DNA from: Brumimicrobium ulvae
GTDB lineage: Bacteria > Bacteroidota > Bacteroidia > Flavobacteriales_D > Crocinitomicaceae
Direction: 5' to 3'
DNA length: 64,000 nt
Assembly: GCF_947504225.1 (NCBI RefSeq)
Contig: NZ_CANNGT010000007.1
Location: forward strand, 108,579 to 172,578
Under the pieces are notes generated by a model. The model was given only the letters and a program-made list of their open reading frames with translations, had not been told where the DNA came from and ran no database searches. The position numbers and the translations under genes are program-made. Shown here one piece after another: positions 26,893 to 35,646 of the stretch (the first letter of the stretch is position 1; each line of letters opens with the position of its first letter).

Positions 26893-29643
26893 ATGAATCA
26901 AAAGAATAACCAAAACCCAGAACAAATAGCGAGAGACCGCATCGACCAAAAGTTGCGTCTTGCTGGGTGGGTTATTCAGGATAAGAAAAAGCTTGATTTT
27001 AGTGCTGCTTTAGGGATTGCAGTAAAAGAATATCAAACCGAAGTTGGACCTGCTGATTATGTTCTGTTCGTGGACAGAAAACCTGTTGGCGTAATTGAAG
27101 CAAAGAAAGATGAAGAAGGTCAAAACCTTTCTGTTGTAGAAGAACAGTCCGGGACTTATGCGGCTAGTAAATTGAAGTACTTCAACAATGAACCACTACC
27201 TTTTATTTATGAATCAACTGGTATAATCACAAGATTCACCAATACACGAGATCCAAAACCAAGAGCGAAAAACATCTTCTCATTTCATCGACCGGAAACG
27301 ATAAAGCAACAATTAAAGGATGATAAAACGCTTAGAGGAAGGTTGTTTAATTTCCCTGAACTAGACAAAGGAACACTCAGAGACTGTCAATTCTCAGCTA
27401 TTAAAAATCTCGAGGTTTCTTTTGAGGAAAACCGTCCGAGAGCTTTGATTCAAATGGCAACTGGTGCAGGCAAAACCTTTACGGCCATTTCATCCATTTA
27501 CCGCTTGTTGGAATACGGAAATGCCAAACGCATCCTGTTCTTAGTGGATACCAAAAACCTGGGCGAACAAGCCGAACAGGAATTTATGGCTTTTATTCCT
27601 CCAGGCGAAAACAGAACTTTTACAGAACTATATACTGTTCAGCGATTGACTTCATCATTTGTAAATCCTGATGCCCATGTTTGTATCAGTACAATCCAGC
27701 GTTTGTACTCCATATTGAAGGGAGAAGAACTGGATGAAAAAGCAGAAGAGGAAAACCCGAATGAAAAAGGCTGGCTTCCTAAAGAACCGCTTCCGGTGGT
27801 GTACAATGAAAAAATTCCCGTGGAGTTTTTTGATTTCATCATTATTGATGAATGTCACCGTTCTATTTATAATTTGTGGCGACAGGTGTTAGAATACTTT
27901 GACTCCTTCCTGATTGGATTAACAGCGACACCTGACAAACGGACTTTCGGCTTCTTTAATGAAAATGTGGTGAGTGAATACCCCCACGAAGATGCCGTGG
28001 CAGATGGTGTAAATGTTACTTACGATACCTATCTGATTGAGACTAAAATCACCAAGGAAGGCGCAAAAATAGAAGCCAAAGAGTTTGTTGATAAGCGGGA
28101 AAAGCTGAGCAGACGTAAACGCTGGGAGCAGTTGGATGAAAAAGTGGCTTACACGTCCAATCAATTAGATAAAGACATTGTGAATCCCAGCCAAATCCGA
28201 AATGTGATCAAGGCCTATAAAAACAAATTGCCTGAAATATTTCCCGGCAGAAAGGAAGTTCCCAAAACGCTGATTTTTGCCAAGACCGACAGCCATGCGG
28301 ATGACATTATCAATATTGTTCGGGAAGAATTTGGCGAAGGCAATAGCTTTTGTAAGAAAATCACCTATCAGACGGATGACAACCCGAAAACGGTATTATC
28401 TTCTTTTAGAAATGATTATTACCCACGAATAGCAGTAACCGTGGACATGATTGCTACAGGAACAGATGTGAAGCCTTTGGAATGTTTGATTTTTATGCGG
28501 AATGTAAAGTCCAAAGGCTACTTTGAACAGATGAAGGGCCGTGGTACGCGAACCATCAAGCTAGAAGATTTGAAGAAAGTAACTCCTTCGGCTATTGCCA
28601 CCAAAGACCATTTTGTTATTGTGGATGCCGTGGGCGTGATGAAAACCACTAAGACCGACAGCCGACCACTGGAACGCAAACGAGGTGTGGCGCTCAAAGA
28701 CCTGTTGTATGCTGCCATGATGGGCAATGTGGATGAGGATTTGTTTACTTCCCTTGCTGGAAGATTGGGAAGGATTGAAAAACAGATCACACCTGACGAA
28801 AAAGGCAAATTTCAAGAATTGGCGAAAGGCAAATCCATTAATCAAATGACCAAAGATTTGTTGGGGGTATTTGACCCTGACAAAGTACAGGATTTCGCTA
28901 TTGCCAAATTTGTACATCCAACCCCAGCTCAAGTAGATGAAGCACAACAAGAACTAGCCAAACAAGCCACCTTGCCGATTACGGGTGAGTTGATTGAATA
29001 TGTGGACAATGTGCGCAAGTCGCTGGAACAGATTATTGATGTGGTGAATATTGATGAACTGGAGTTTGCGGGATGGGACACGCTGGCACAAGAGAAAGCC
29101 GCTGAACTGGTGACGGATTTCAAAACCTACATTGAAACCCACAAAGACGAGATTCTGGCTTTGAGTTGGTTTTATTCTCAACCTTATCAGCGAAAAGAAC
29201 TCACCTATAAAATGGTGAAGGAGTTATTGGAAAAACTCAAAGCCGTCAAACCTACATTAGCACCCCTTCGCATTTGGCAGGCATATGAGCATATAGATGG
29301 TTTGGAAAGAAGCCAACCGCTTAATGAAATGATTGCTCTGGTAAGTTTGATACGAAGGGTAATGGGACTGGATGAGCAATTAACCCCCTACAACAAAGTG
29401 GTAGACAAACGCTTTCAGGAATGGGTGTTTAAAAAACAAGCGGGTACACTGAAATACACCGAAGAACAAATGAACTGGTTGCGCATGATGAAAGAGCATA
29501 TTGCCACTTCCTTCCATATTGAAAAAGACGATTTGGATTACAGCCCTTTTGATGCCAAAGGCGGCATGATGAAAATGTGGAATCTCTTTGGGAACGGCAT
29601 GGAAGAAATTATTGATGAATTGAATAAAGAATTGGTAGCATAG
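26893..29643 (+). CDS. hsdR: Type I restriction enzyme, R subunit
   Basis: The translocase-nuclease subunit of a type I restriction-modification complex: it pumps unmethylated DNA and cuts it. The N-terminal PD-(D/E)xK nuclease shows D55 and E69-A-K71 (GPADYVLF, GVIEAKKD). The SF2 motor has Walker A MATGAGKTFTA (near 188), DECHRS (near 319), GLTATPDK and MKGRGTRT. The C-terminal ~250 residues (YVDNVRKSLEQIIDVV onward) form the helical domain that docks on the methyltransferase. At 916 residues it resembles the EcoAI/type IB group. By eye it is richer in GC codons than flanking genes, consistent with transfer. The hsdS ATG follows its stop directly. Confidence 0.95.
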   Translation: MNQKNNQNPEQIARDRIDQKLRLAGWVIQDKKKLDFSAALGIAVKEYQTEVGPADYVLFVDRKPVGVIEAKKDEEGQNLSVVEEQSGTYAASKLKYFNNEPLPFIYESTGIITRFTNTRDPKPRAKNIFSFHRPETIKQQLKDDKTLRGRLFNFPELDKGTLRDCQFSAIKNLEVSFEENRPRALIQMATGAGKTFTAISSIYRLLEYGNAKRILFLVDTKNLGEQAEQEFMAFIPPGENRTFTELYTVQRLTSSFVNPDAHVCISTIQRLYSILKGEELDEKAEEENPNEKGWLPKEPLPVVYNEKIPVEFFDFIIIDECHRSIYNLWRQVLEYFDSFLIGLTATPDKRTFGFFNENVVSEYPHEDAVADGVNVTYDTYLIETKITKEGAKIEAKEFVDKREKLSRRKRWEQLDEKVAYTSNQLDKDIVNPSQIRNVIKAYKNKLPEIFPGRKEVPKTLIFAKTDSHADDIINIVREEFGEGNSFCKKITYQTDDNPKTVLSSFRNDYYPRIAVTVDMIATGTDVKPLECLIFMRNVKSKGYFEQMKGRGTRTIKLEDLKKVTPSAIATKDHFVIVDAVGVMKTTKTDSRPLERKRGVALKDLLYAAMMGNVDEDLFTSLAGRLGRIEKQITPDEKGKFQELAKGKSINQMTKDLLGVFDPDKVQDFAIAKFVHPTPAQVDEAQQELAKQATLPITGELIEYVDNVRKSLEQIIDVVNIDELEFAGWDTLAQEKAAELVTDFKTYIETHKDEILALSWFYSQPYQRKELTYKMVKELLEKLKAVKPTLAPLRIWQAYEHIDGLERSQPLNEMIALVSLIRRVMGLDEQLTPYNKVVDKRFQEWVFKKQAGTLKYTEEQMNWLRMMKEHIATSFHIEKDDLDYSPFDAKGGMMKMWNLFGNGMEEIIDELNKELVA

Positions 29644-31359
29644 ATGAGCAGAGATTATAATATACCTGATAGCTGGATTAAGACTTCAATTGAAGATGTT
29701 ATTCTTTATCAAAAGGGGAAAAAGCCTAAAAAACTTGAACCAATTGAGTTTGAAAATTCAGTTCCATATTTGGATATCAAAGCTTTTGAGAAAAAAGAAA
29801 TACGTCAATTTGCAGATAAGGAATCATCTCAAATCATTGATGAACATGATGTTGTTATGGTTTGGGATGGTGCAAGAAGCGGCTGGGTTTCAAAAGGAGT
29901 AAATGGAGCTTTAGGTTCAACCATAACACGGTTTCGTCCATTCGTATTCTCACAGAAGTACCTTTATTATTTTCTTGATTCGCAATTTTCATATGTTAAT
30001 TCAAATACAAAGGGAACAGGTATTCCGCATGTTGATCCGCAAATTCTTTGGGGAATTGAGATGCCCCTTCCCCCACTCAACGAACAGCACCGAATCGTTT
30101 CCAAAATAGAAGAACTCTTCAGCGAGCTAGACAATGGAGTGGCCAATCTCAATTTGGCACAAAACCAATTGAAGGTCTATAGGCAGGCTTCGTTGAAACA
30201 TGCCTTTGAAGGCAAACTCACCGAGCAATGGCGCAAAGAAAACAACCCCGAACCTGCGGAAAAATTGCTGGAACGCATCAAAGAAGAACGCCAAAACCGC
30301 TACGAAAAAGAGCTCAAGGAATGGAAAGTTGCGGTAAAGGCATGGGAGAGGGATGGGAAGAAAGGGAGAAAGCCGGGGAAGCCTGCCAAACCAGTAGATT
30401 TTCCACCTTTAAATAAAGATATATTGGATCAATTACCTGAAATACCAAAAGATTGGAAATGGATCAGGAATAACGATCTGCTTTATTATGTGACCAGTGG
30501 ATCGAGAGATTGGAAAAAATACTACTCAGAAACAGGTGCCTACTTTATTAGGACACAAGACATTAAGACAAATAAGCTCCAAATTGAAAATGCTGCTTTT
30601 GTCAACCTTCCTGAAAATGTTGAAGGAAAAAGAAGTTTGGTTCAAAAAGGGGATCTTTTAATGACAATCACAGGTGCAAATGTTGGAAAGGTCGCCTATA
30701 TAAAAGAGAATATACCTGAATCCTATGTAAGTCAATCTGTCGCATTGATGAAACCTATAAATCCGAGAGTAACACCTTTTTTGCATATATACTTTCAGTC
30801 AGATGTTTATGGCGCGAAAATGATTAACGGATTAGTGTATGGTGTTGGAAGACCTGTTTTGAGCTTGGAAAATATGCGTGAAGCGCCTGTAACGATTTGC
30901 TCATTTGAAGAACAGGAGGAAATAATATCATTAATTGAATCTCAATTCTCAATCATCGACAACCTTGAGGAAACGATTGAATCAGGCATGAAGAAATCAG
31001 AAGCCCTTCGGCAATCCATTTTAAAGAAAGCGTTTGAAGGGAAATTGGTGCCCCAAGACCCTATGGATGAACCTGCTTCAGAACTCCTCAAGCGCATACA
31101 GGCAGAAAAGAAAAAGTACCTGGAAGAGCAGAAACAACAAAAGAAAAGAAAACCTAAAAACACTAAGAAGATGAGTAAAGAACTGAGCATTGAAGAAGTA
31201 CTCAAAACTTCAGACAAACCCATGCTTGCCAAAGATGTTTGGCAAAAGAGCAAGCACAAGGAGAATATTGAGGACTTTTATAAAGAGCTGAAAGAAATTC
31301 AGTCTAAAATCAAGGAAGTCAAAAAAGGCACTGAATCCTTACTAAGCTTGGCAAAATGA
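29644..31359 (+). CDS. hsdS: Type I restriction enzyme, S (specificity) subunit
   Basis: Recognises the bipartite target sequence for both methylation and restriction. Target-recognition domain 1 covers ~1-150, ending at PLPPLNEQHRIVSKIEELFSE. A helical spacer (~150-250) carries SLKHAFEGKLTEQWRKEN. Domain 2 covers ~260-430 (IRTQDIKTNKLQ, TITGANVGKVAYIKE), and a second spacer carries ILKKAFEGKLVPQDP. The last ~60 residues (SIEEVLKTSDKPMLAKDVW onward) look like an added helical domain. The target sequence cannot be predicted by eye. Its stop overlaps the next start by 4 bp. Confidence 0.94.
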   Translation: MSRDYNIPDSWIKTSIEDVILYQKGKKPKKLEPIEFENSVPYLDIKAFEKKEIRQFADKESSQIIDEHDVVMVWDGARSGWVSKGVNGALGSTITRFRPFVFSQKYLYYFLDSQFSYVNSNTKGTGIPHVDPQILWGIEMPLPPLNEQHRIVSKIEELFSELDNGVANLNLAQNQLKVYRQASLKHAFEGKLTEQWRKENNPEPAEKLLERIKEERQNRYEKELKEWKVAVKAWERDGKKGRKPGKPAKPVDFPPLNKDILDQLPEIPKDWKWIRNNDLLYYVTSGSRDWKKYYSETGAYFIRTQDIKTNKLQIENAAFVNLPENVEGKRSLVQKGDLLMTITGANVGKVAYIKENIPESYVSQSVALMKPINPRVTPFLHIYFQSDVYGAKMINGLVYGVGRPVLSLENMREAPVTICSFEEQEEIISLIESQFSIIDNLEETIESGMKKSEALRQSILKKAFEGKLVPQDPMDEPASELLKRIQAEKKKYLEEQKQQKKRKPKNTKKMSKELSIEEVLKTSDKPMLAKDVWQKSKHKENIEDFYKELKEIQSKIKEVKKGTESLLSLAK

Positions 31360-32942
31360 GGATTGACAAAGTACATATAAAAACACGGTTCAAGAACCTG
31401 GAGGATTTTCAGATTGATATTGATGAAAATGCTTGGGAAACCGTTTTGTTGGGTCTCAATGCCACAGGTAAATCTAATTTCTTAGAAGCCTTGGTCATTA
31501 TTTTTCGGGATTTGGATTTAATCTATAATCACAACAGGAAGGTAAAGCAGCCTTTTGACTATTACATCAAATATGAGTGCCGAAGCAATGCCATTGAAAT
31601 CACCTTTGAAAAAGGGAAATTCGCCTTTGTGGTAAATGGAAAACCGGAAACCACCACGGTTACCAAAAACATTGAGCACTATTTACCCAAGCATGTATTC
31701 ATCTATTATTCTGGAATAAGCGACCGCCTTGCAGATTTATATATTCCGCACCAAAAGCTCTACTATGAAGAGATAATCAAAGCAGGCGCAAAAATTGGTC
31801 AATTCGATACCATCAGGAGAATATTCCTTGCTCAAAATATCCATGCCAACTTCGCCTTGATTGCCTTCTACATGTTCAAAGAAGACCAAGGAGATGAAAC
31901 GATTAAGTTTCTCAAAGAAGAATTAAAGATCAATGATTTTGGTTCGGCACTTTTCATGTTGAAAGAACCAGACTGGGCAAAATCAAGAAAAAATAAAGAT
32001 GCATTATTTTGGGGTGCTACCGGCTTGGTTCGGAAATTTTTAGAGGATTTACTTTTGTTCTCATTTGTCCCTATTCAACATCAGGCAAGGGTTGAAGTGT
32101 CTTATAAAAAGGCCGAAACCCAAGACAGACTATATCTATACCTTAGAGACAAAGCCACGTTTTTGGACTTGGTTGAATTCAAGTATAAAAACAAAATCGA
32201 GTTGTTTAACGCCTTGGAAAGCATCCACATTTCCGACATGCTACATGATGTAAAAATCAAGGTTCAGAAAGAAGGTGTGGATGGTGAGTTGTCTATGGCT
32301 GAATTGAGTGAAGGTGAAAAGCAATTGCTCACCGTTTTGGGCTTGCTGAAATTCACTAAAGACGAAGAATCCTTGATCCTTTTAGATGAGCCCGACACTC
32401 ATTTGAATCCCATGTGGAAATGGAAGTTTCTGGATTATCTGGACCGAGTAGTGAAAAGAAAGGAAAACACACAGATTATTTTCTGTTCGCATGATCCGCT
32501 GGTGATTGGCAATCTGAAGAAAAATCAAGTGCAAATTTTCAAGAAAGACAAAAATGGGAAAACGGAGGCTTTTAATCCTTATATGAGCCCAAGAGAAATG
32601 AGTGTTTCAAAAATTCTAACTAGTGAATTGTTTGGCATTCCTTCTTTAATGAGTAAAAAACTAGAAGACCTACTGAATCAAAAGCGATTCCTTCAAGCGA
32701 AAATATCGCATGGCAAGTTGGACGAGGATGAAAGAAACCAATTTGAAAGACTAAAGAAGTATTTCGATAGAATTGGCTTTGGAGATGATACTGCGGATAG
32801 TCGATATAACCAATACCTAAAACTAACCAGCAATTACAAAGAGTTTACCAATAGGAAATACACAAAAGAAGAATCAGAAGAATTAGACCGAATTGCAAAG
32901 GAAGTCCTTGATGAAATCTTAAAAGAAGAAAAGGGCGAATGA
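31356..32942 (+). CDS. PtuA-like AAA/ABC-type ATPase of a Septu-like system
   Basis: A 528-residue ATPase of the SMC/ABC type: Walker A GLNATGKSN (residues 33-41), signature LSEGEKQLL, Walker B LILLDEPDTHLNP and H-loop CSHDPLVI. The C-terminal tail (DSRYNQYLKLTSNYKEF) resembles that of Septu PtuA. Immediately downstream, with a 4-bp overlap, is an HNH nuclease, which is the Septu PtuA-PtuB order. In Septu the ATPase holds and controls the nuclease, which damages DNA on phage infection. Here the pair lies between hsdS and hsdM, so it may instead be coupled to the type I enzyme. OLD- or RecF-like ATPases are the alternative family labels. Confidence 0.8.
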   Translation: MRIDKVHIKTRFKNLEDFQIDIDENAWETVLLGLNATGKSNFLEALVIIFRDLDLIYNHNRKVKQPFDYYIKYECRSNAIEITFEKGKFAFVVNGKPETTTVTKNIEHYLPKHVFIYYSGISDRLADLYIPHQKLYYEEIIKAGAKIGQFDTIRRIFLAQNIHANFALIAFYMFKEDQGDETIKFLKEELKINDFGSALFMLKEPDWAKSRKNKDALFWGATGLVRKFLEDLLLFSFVPIQHQARVEVSYKKAETQDRLYLYLRDKATFLDLVEFKYKNKIELFNALESIHISDMLHDVKIKVQKEGVDGELSMAELSEGEKQLLTVLGLLKFTKDEESLILLDEPDTHLNPMWKWKFLDYLDRVVKRKENTQIIFCSHDPLVIGNLKKNQVQIFKKDKNGKTEAFNPYMSPREMSVSKILTSELFGIPSLMSKKLEDLLNQKRFLQAKISHGKLDEDERNQFERLKKYFDRIGFGDDTADSRYNQYLKLTSNYKEFTNRKYTKEESEELDRIAKEVLDEILKEEKGE

Positions 32943-33820
32943 GGTATATCGACAGAAATAGATTCAGAGAAGCCGTTGAGGCTAATGGATGGGAAGCTAT
33001 AAAGCAAGCTCAGCATGATGCAATGAATGGGATGACTATACCACAGAAAAAAGAATATATCCGAAATCATCCCGAATGGAATCAGCTTCAGCCCATAATG
33101 CGAGAACTTTCACATCATAAATGTTGGTATTCAGAGGCTCCAATTGGGAACAATGATTTCGAAGTTGATCACTTTAGACCAAAGAGTAAATCACGTCAGA
33201 AGGATGATTATACTGATCCTAAAAGCAAATCCACTATTCACAAAACAAATGGATATTGGTGGCTAGCCTATGAATGGAGCAATTTTCGTTTATCAGGAAT
33301 ACACTCAAATAAATTAAGAAGAGATCGAATTGGTGAATGTGAAGATGTAAAAGGCAAAGGAGATTGTTTTCCTTTAGACCTTATCAATGGAAGGGTTGCA
33401 AATGATGAAGAAAACACGGCATGTGAAGTTCCTGTTTTACTCGATCCTTTGAATCCAGTTGATGTCTGTCTATTAACTTTTGACAAAGGCATTCCTGTAC
33501 CGGCTACAAATGACCCAGAAGAAATTGACAGAGTCCAACAATCAATTTTCTATTATCATTTGGATTTGGATCAATTGAATCGTGATAGAAAGATTGTTTG
33601 GGATGAATGCATAGAGCATATACAAGATGCTAAAGAGGCAATTGACAATTCTGTTACACGAGAAGCCAAAAAGGGGTTGATGGACAAGTGCTTTAGAGAG
33701 CTTAGAAAAATGGTTGATTCTGAACGAAAAGCATATACAAGTACAGCAAAAGCATGCATAATGGTTTATTCTGAATTGACTGGATATGATTGGCTAAAAC
33801 TTCTGGTAAGGACATTGTAG
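32939..33820 (+). CDS. PtuB-like HNH endonuclease of a Septu-like system
   Basis: A 293-residue protein with an HNH/beta-beta-alpha-metal core: CWYSEAPIGNNDFEVDHFRP (residues 62-81, with catalytic-type D77/H78) and the following EWSNFRLSGIHSN (N115). The usual zinc CxxC pairs are reduced (C62xxS65, and GxHS where a second CxxC is usual). The start overlaps the ATPase stop by 4 bp, indicating coupled production, as in PtuAB. The C-terminal ~120 residues are helical and may contact the ATPase (inference). Confidence 0.8.
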   Translation: MRYIDRNRFREAVEANGWEAIKQAQHDAMNGMTIPQKKEYIRNHPEWNQLQPIMRELSHHKCWYSEAPIGNNDFEVDHFRPKSKSRQKDDYTDPKSKSTIHKTNGYWWLAYEWSNFRLSGIHSNKLRRDRIGECEDVKGKGDCFPLDLINGRVANDEENTACEVPVLLDPLNPVDVCLLTFDKGIPVPATNDPEEIDRVQQSIFYYHLDLDQLNRDRKIVWDECIEHIQDAKEAIDNSVTREAKKGLMDKCFRELRKMVDSERKAYTSTAKACIMVYSELTGYDWLKLLVRTL

Positions 33821-33827
33821 AAATAAC

Positions 33828-35642
33828 ATGAAACTCGAAGCATTAAATAGAACCCACATTGAGCAAGCTGCGATCATCATTGATGAACAAGGTATTCCCA
33901 AAAATCTTGTTTGGAGTCAATACTATGTGGTCGTAAATGGCAAGGAGTATCCTTTTAAACATCTGGTAAGAACAGCCTATGAACTAGCCACCCAAGAGCA
34001 ATTACAGTTTCAATCTAATGAGTCGTACCGTGGATATGTCGAAAATGAATTGGGTTTTGAATTTCGGTATTATGAAGATGGATATAACTTCTTTACAAAA
34101 GAAGAATTGGAATTTTATAGCTCCATCGTTAATTCCGATTATAGAAAATCCAATACAGCGCATCAATATTACGGACAAAAACTCTATCCCATTATTGCTA
34201 AAGCCAAATTTTGGGCAGAGCAAATTTTGGTGGAAGGGTTCAGGCTAAAGCAAGATGGAAATTGGCTCAATGGTCATGTAGCCCGCATCAAACCATATTT
34301 CTGGCCAAGAATTTACAGCGGTGAGGATAAAGATGTTTTCTTTAATGTGGAGGTAAATGGATCTGACGAATTTATCGGCTATAAGCTGGATGGCTATTTC
34401 GAGACGACAAAAGCACTTCCGGAGTATAAAATCAAATTGCTTGAAGAATACAAAAACCTAATCAGTTGGGAATGGCCAAGAATTCCATTTGACAAACTGG
34501 ATGAATACAATTGGAATAGACTCATCGCAGAAAGCAAAGCCTACGTACAGAAATATTTACCACATCATAATCACTTAAAGAAGTTACTTTCAAAGGAGTC
34601 AAAAATTGCCCGCATCACCTGGAACACCAACGGGTGGGTAAAACCATCTGGTTTAACTGGTAAATCAACCAATGCAAGCTTTGAGAATGAGCATGGGTTT
34701 GGTCACGAAGAATGGTTATTTGATGGTGACAAAGTGATTAATGGGTACAAATATGGTTTTTTAGAACCCATCCATAAATTTCGCTCAAAGTATGAAGGTC
34801 AGGTTTTTGACCTCACACTTTACACCAGAGACGCGGAATCAAACAAAAGTTTTTGGGTAACCAACCTGAAAGATGTTGAAATCCTGTTACCAGAAGAATC
34901 AGAAAAGATATTAGCTCACTACAAGAAAGAAGGTTGGTATGATGAAATGAAAGCTGATCTGTATAATCTGAACCTTGATTCTGGGCAGTTAGACACTTGG
35001 ATTAAGGAAGGAGCGGAACAGTTGTTCAATGTGAAGTTCAAAGCATCTCAACTCAATGAAATTCCAGCCGAGCTAATTCCTGTATTGGATGATAATGAAA
35101 TCCCCTCCAATCGATATACTCTGATGGATTTGCCTTCAGGTCTTAATGAGAAAATTGACGTTGGAGTAAAAACTGGATTTTCATTTGAAGACTCAGGAAG
35201 TGAGGAAGCAGACCTTGGTACAAAAAGTAAAAGAACCGGGAGAAAGAGAGAGATTGAACTCGAGTTAAAACACAATATTCTGCAAACCAAATTCTTGAAA
35301 TACCTTCAAAAGAAGTATGGTAAGGCAATTGTGAAACGAGAGTGTACGGCATATGGGGCATCAAGAATTGACGTGACTCGAAAAACCGATACAGGCTACA
35401 TTTTTTACGAAATCAAAACCTATAACAGTTTAAGAACTTCCATCAGAGAAGGTATTGGACAATTATTGGAATATTGTCTTTACCCCAATGCAAATGAAGC
35501 AGAAGGCATTGTATTGGTTTCACACGTTGCACCATCTGAGGAAGTTAAAACCTACCTCAGCCACATTAAAAAATTTATAAATCTTCCTTTCTCCTATATC
35601 CATTTTGATATTGAGCAAGAGGAAATAATCACAGAGATATAA
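33828..35642 (+). CDS. Hypothetical protein with C-terminal PD-(D/E)xK nuclease domain
   Basis: A 604-residue protein not assigned to a named family. The N-terminal ~70 residues (YYVVVNGKEYPFKHLVRTAY) resemble the small head domain of some modification-dependent (McrA/ScoMcrA-like) restriction enzymes; this is tentative. The middle part (~80-430) includes NGWVKPSGLTGKS and GFGHEEWLFDG and may bind DNA. The C-terminal ~120 residues form a restriction-endonuclease-like fold with D515 (SRIDVTRK), E528-I-K530 (FYEIKTY) and Q545xxxY549 (GQLLEY), the RecB/Mrr-type active site. It lies 7 bp after the PtuB-like gene and 4 bp before hsdM, so it belongs to the operon. Confidence 0.72.
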   Translation: MKLEALNRTHIEQAAIIIDEQGIPKNLVWSQYYVVVNGKEYPFKHLVRTAYELATQEQLQFQSNESYRGYVENELGFEFRYYEDGYNFFTKEELEFYSSIVNSDYRKSNTAHQYYGQKLYPIIAKAKFWAEQILVEGFRLKQDGNWLNGHVARIKPYFWPRIYSGEDKDVFFNVEVNGSDEFIGYKLDGYFETTKALPEYKIKLLEEYKNLISWEWPRIPFDKLDEYNWNRLIAESKAYVQKYLPHHNHLKKLLSKESKIARITWNTNGWVKPSGLTGKSTNASFENEHGFGHEEWLFDGDKVINGYKYGFLEPIHKFRSKYEGQVFDLTLYTRDAESNKSFWVTNLKDVEILLPEESEKILAHYKKEGWYDEMKADLYNLNLDSGQLDTWIKEGAEQLFNVKFKASQLNEIPAELIPVLDDNEIPSNRYTLMDLPSGLNEKIDVGVKTGFSFEDSGSEEADLGTKSKRTGRKREIELELKHNILQTKFLKYLQKKYGKAIVKRECTAYGASRIDVTRKTDTGYIFYEIKTYNSLRTSIREGIGQLLEYCLYPNANEAEGIVLVSHVAPSEEVKTYLSHIKKFINLPFSYIHFDIEQEEIITEI

Positions 35643-35646
35643 GAAT

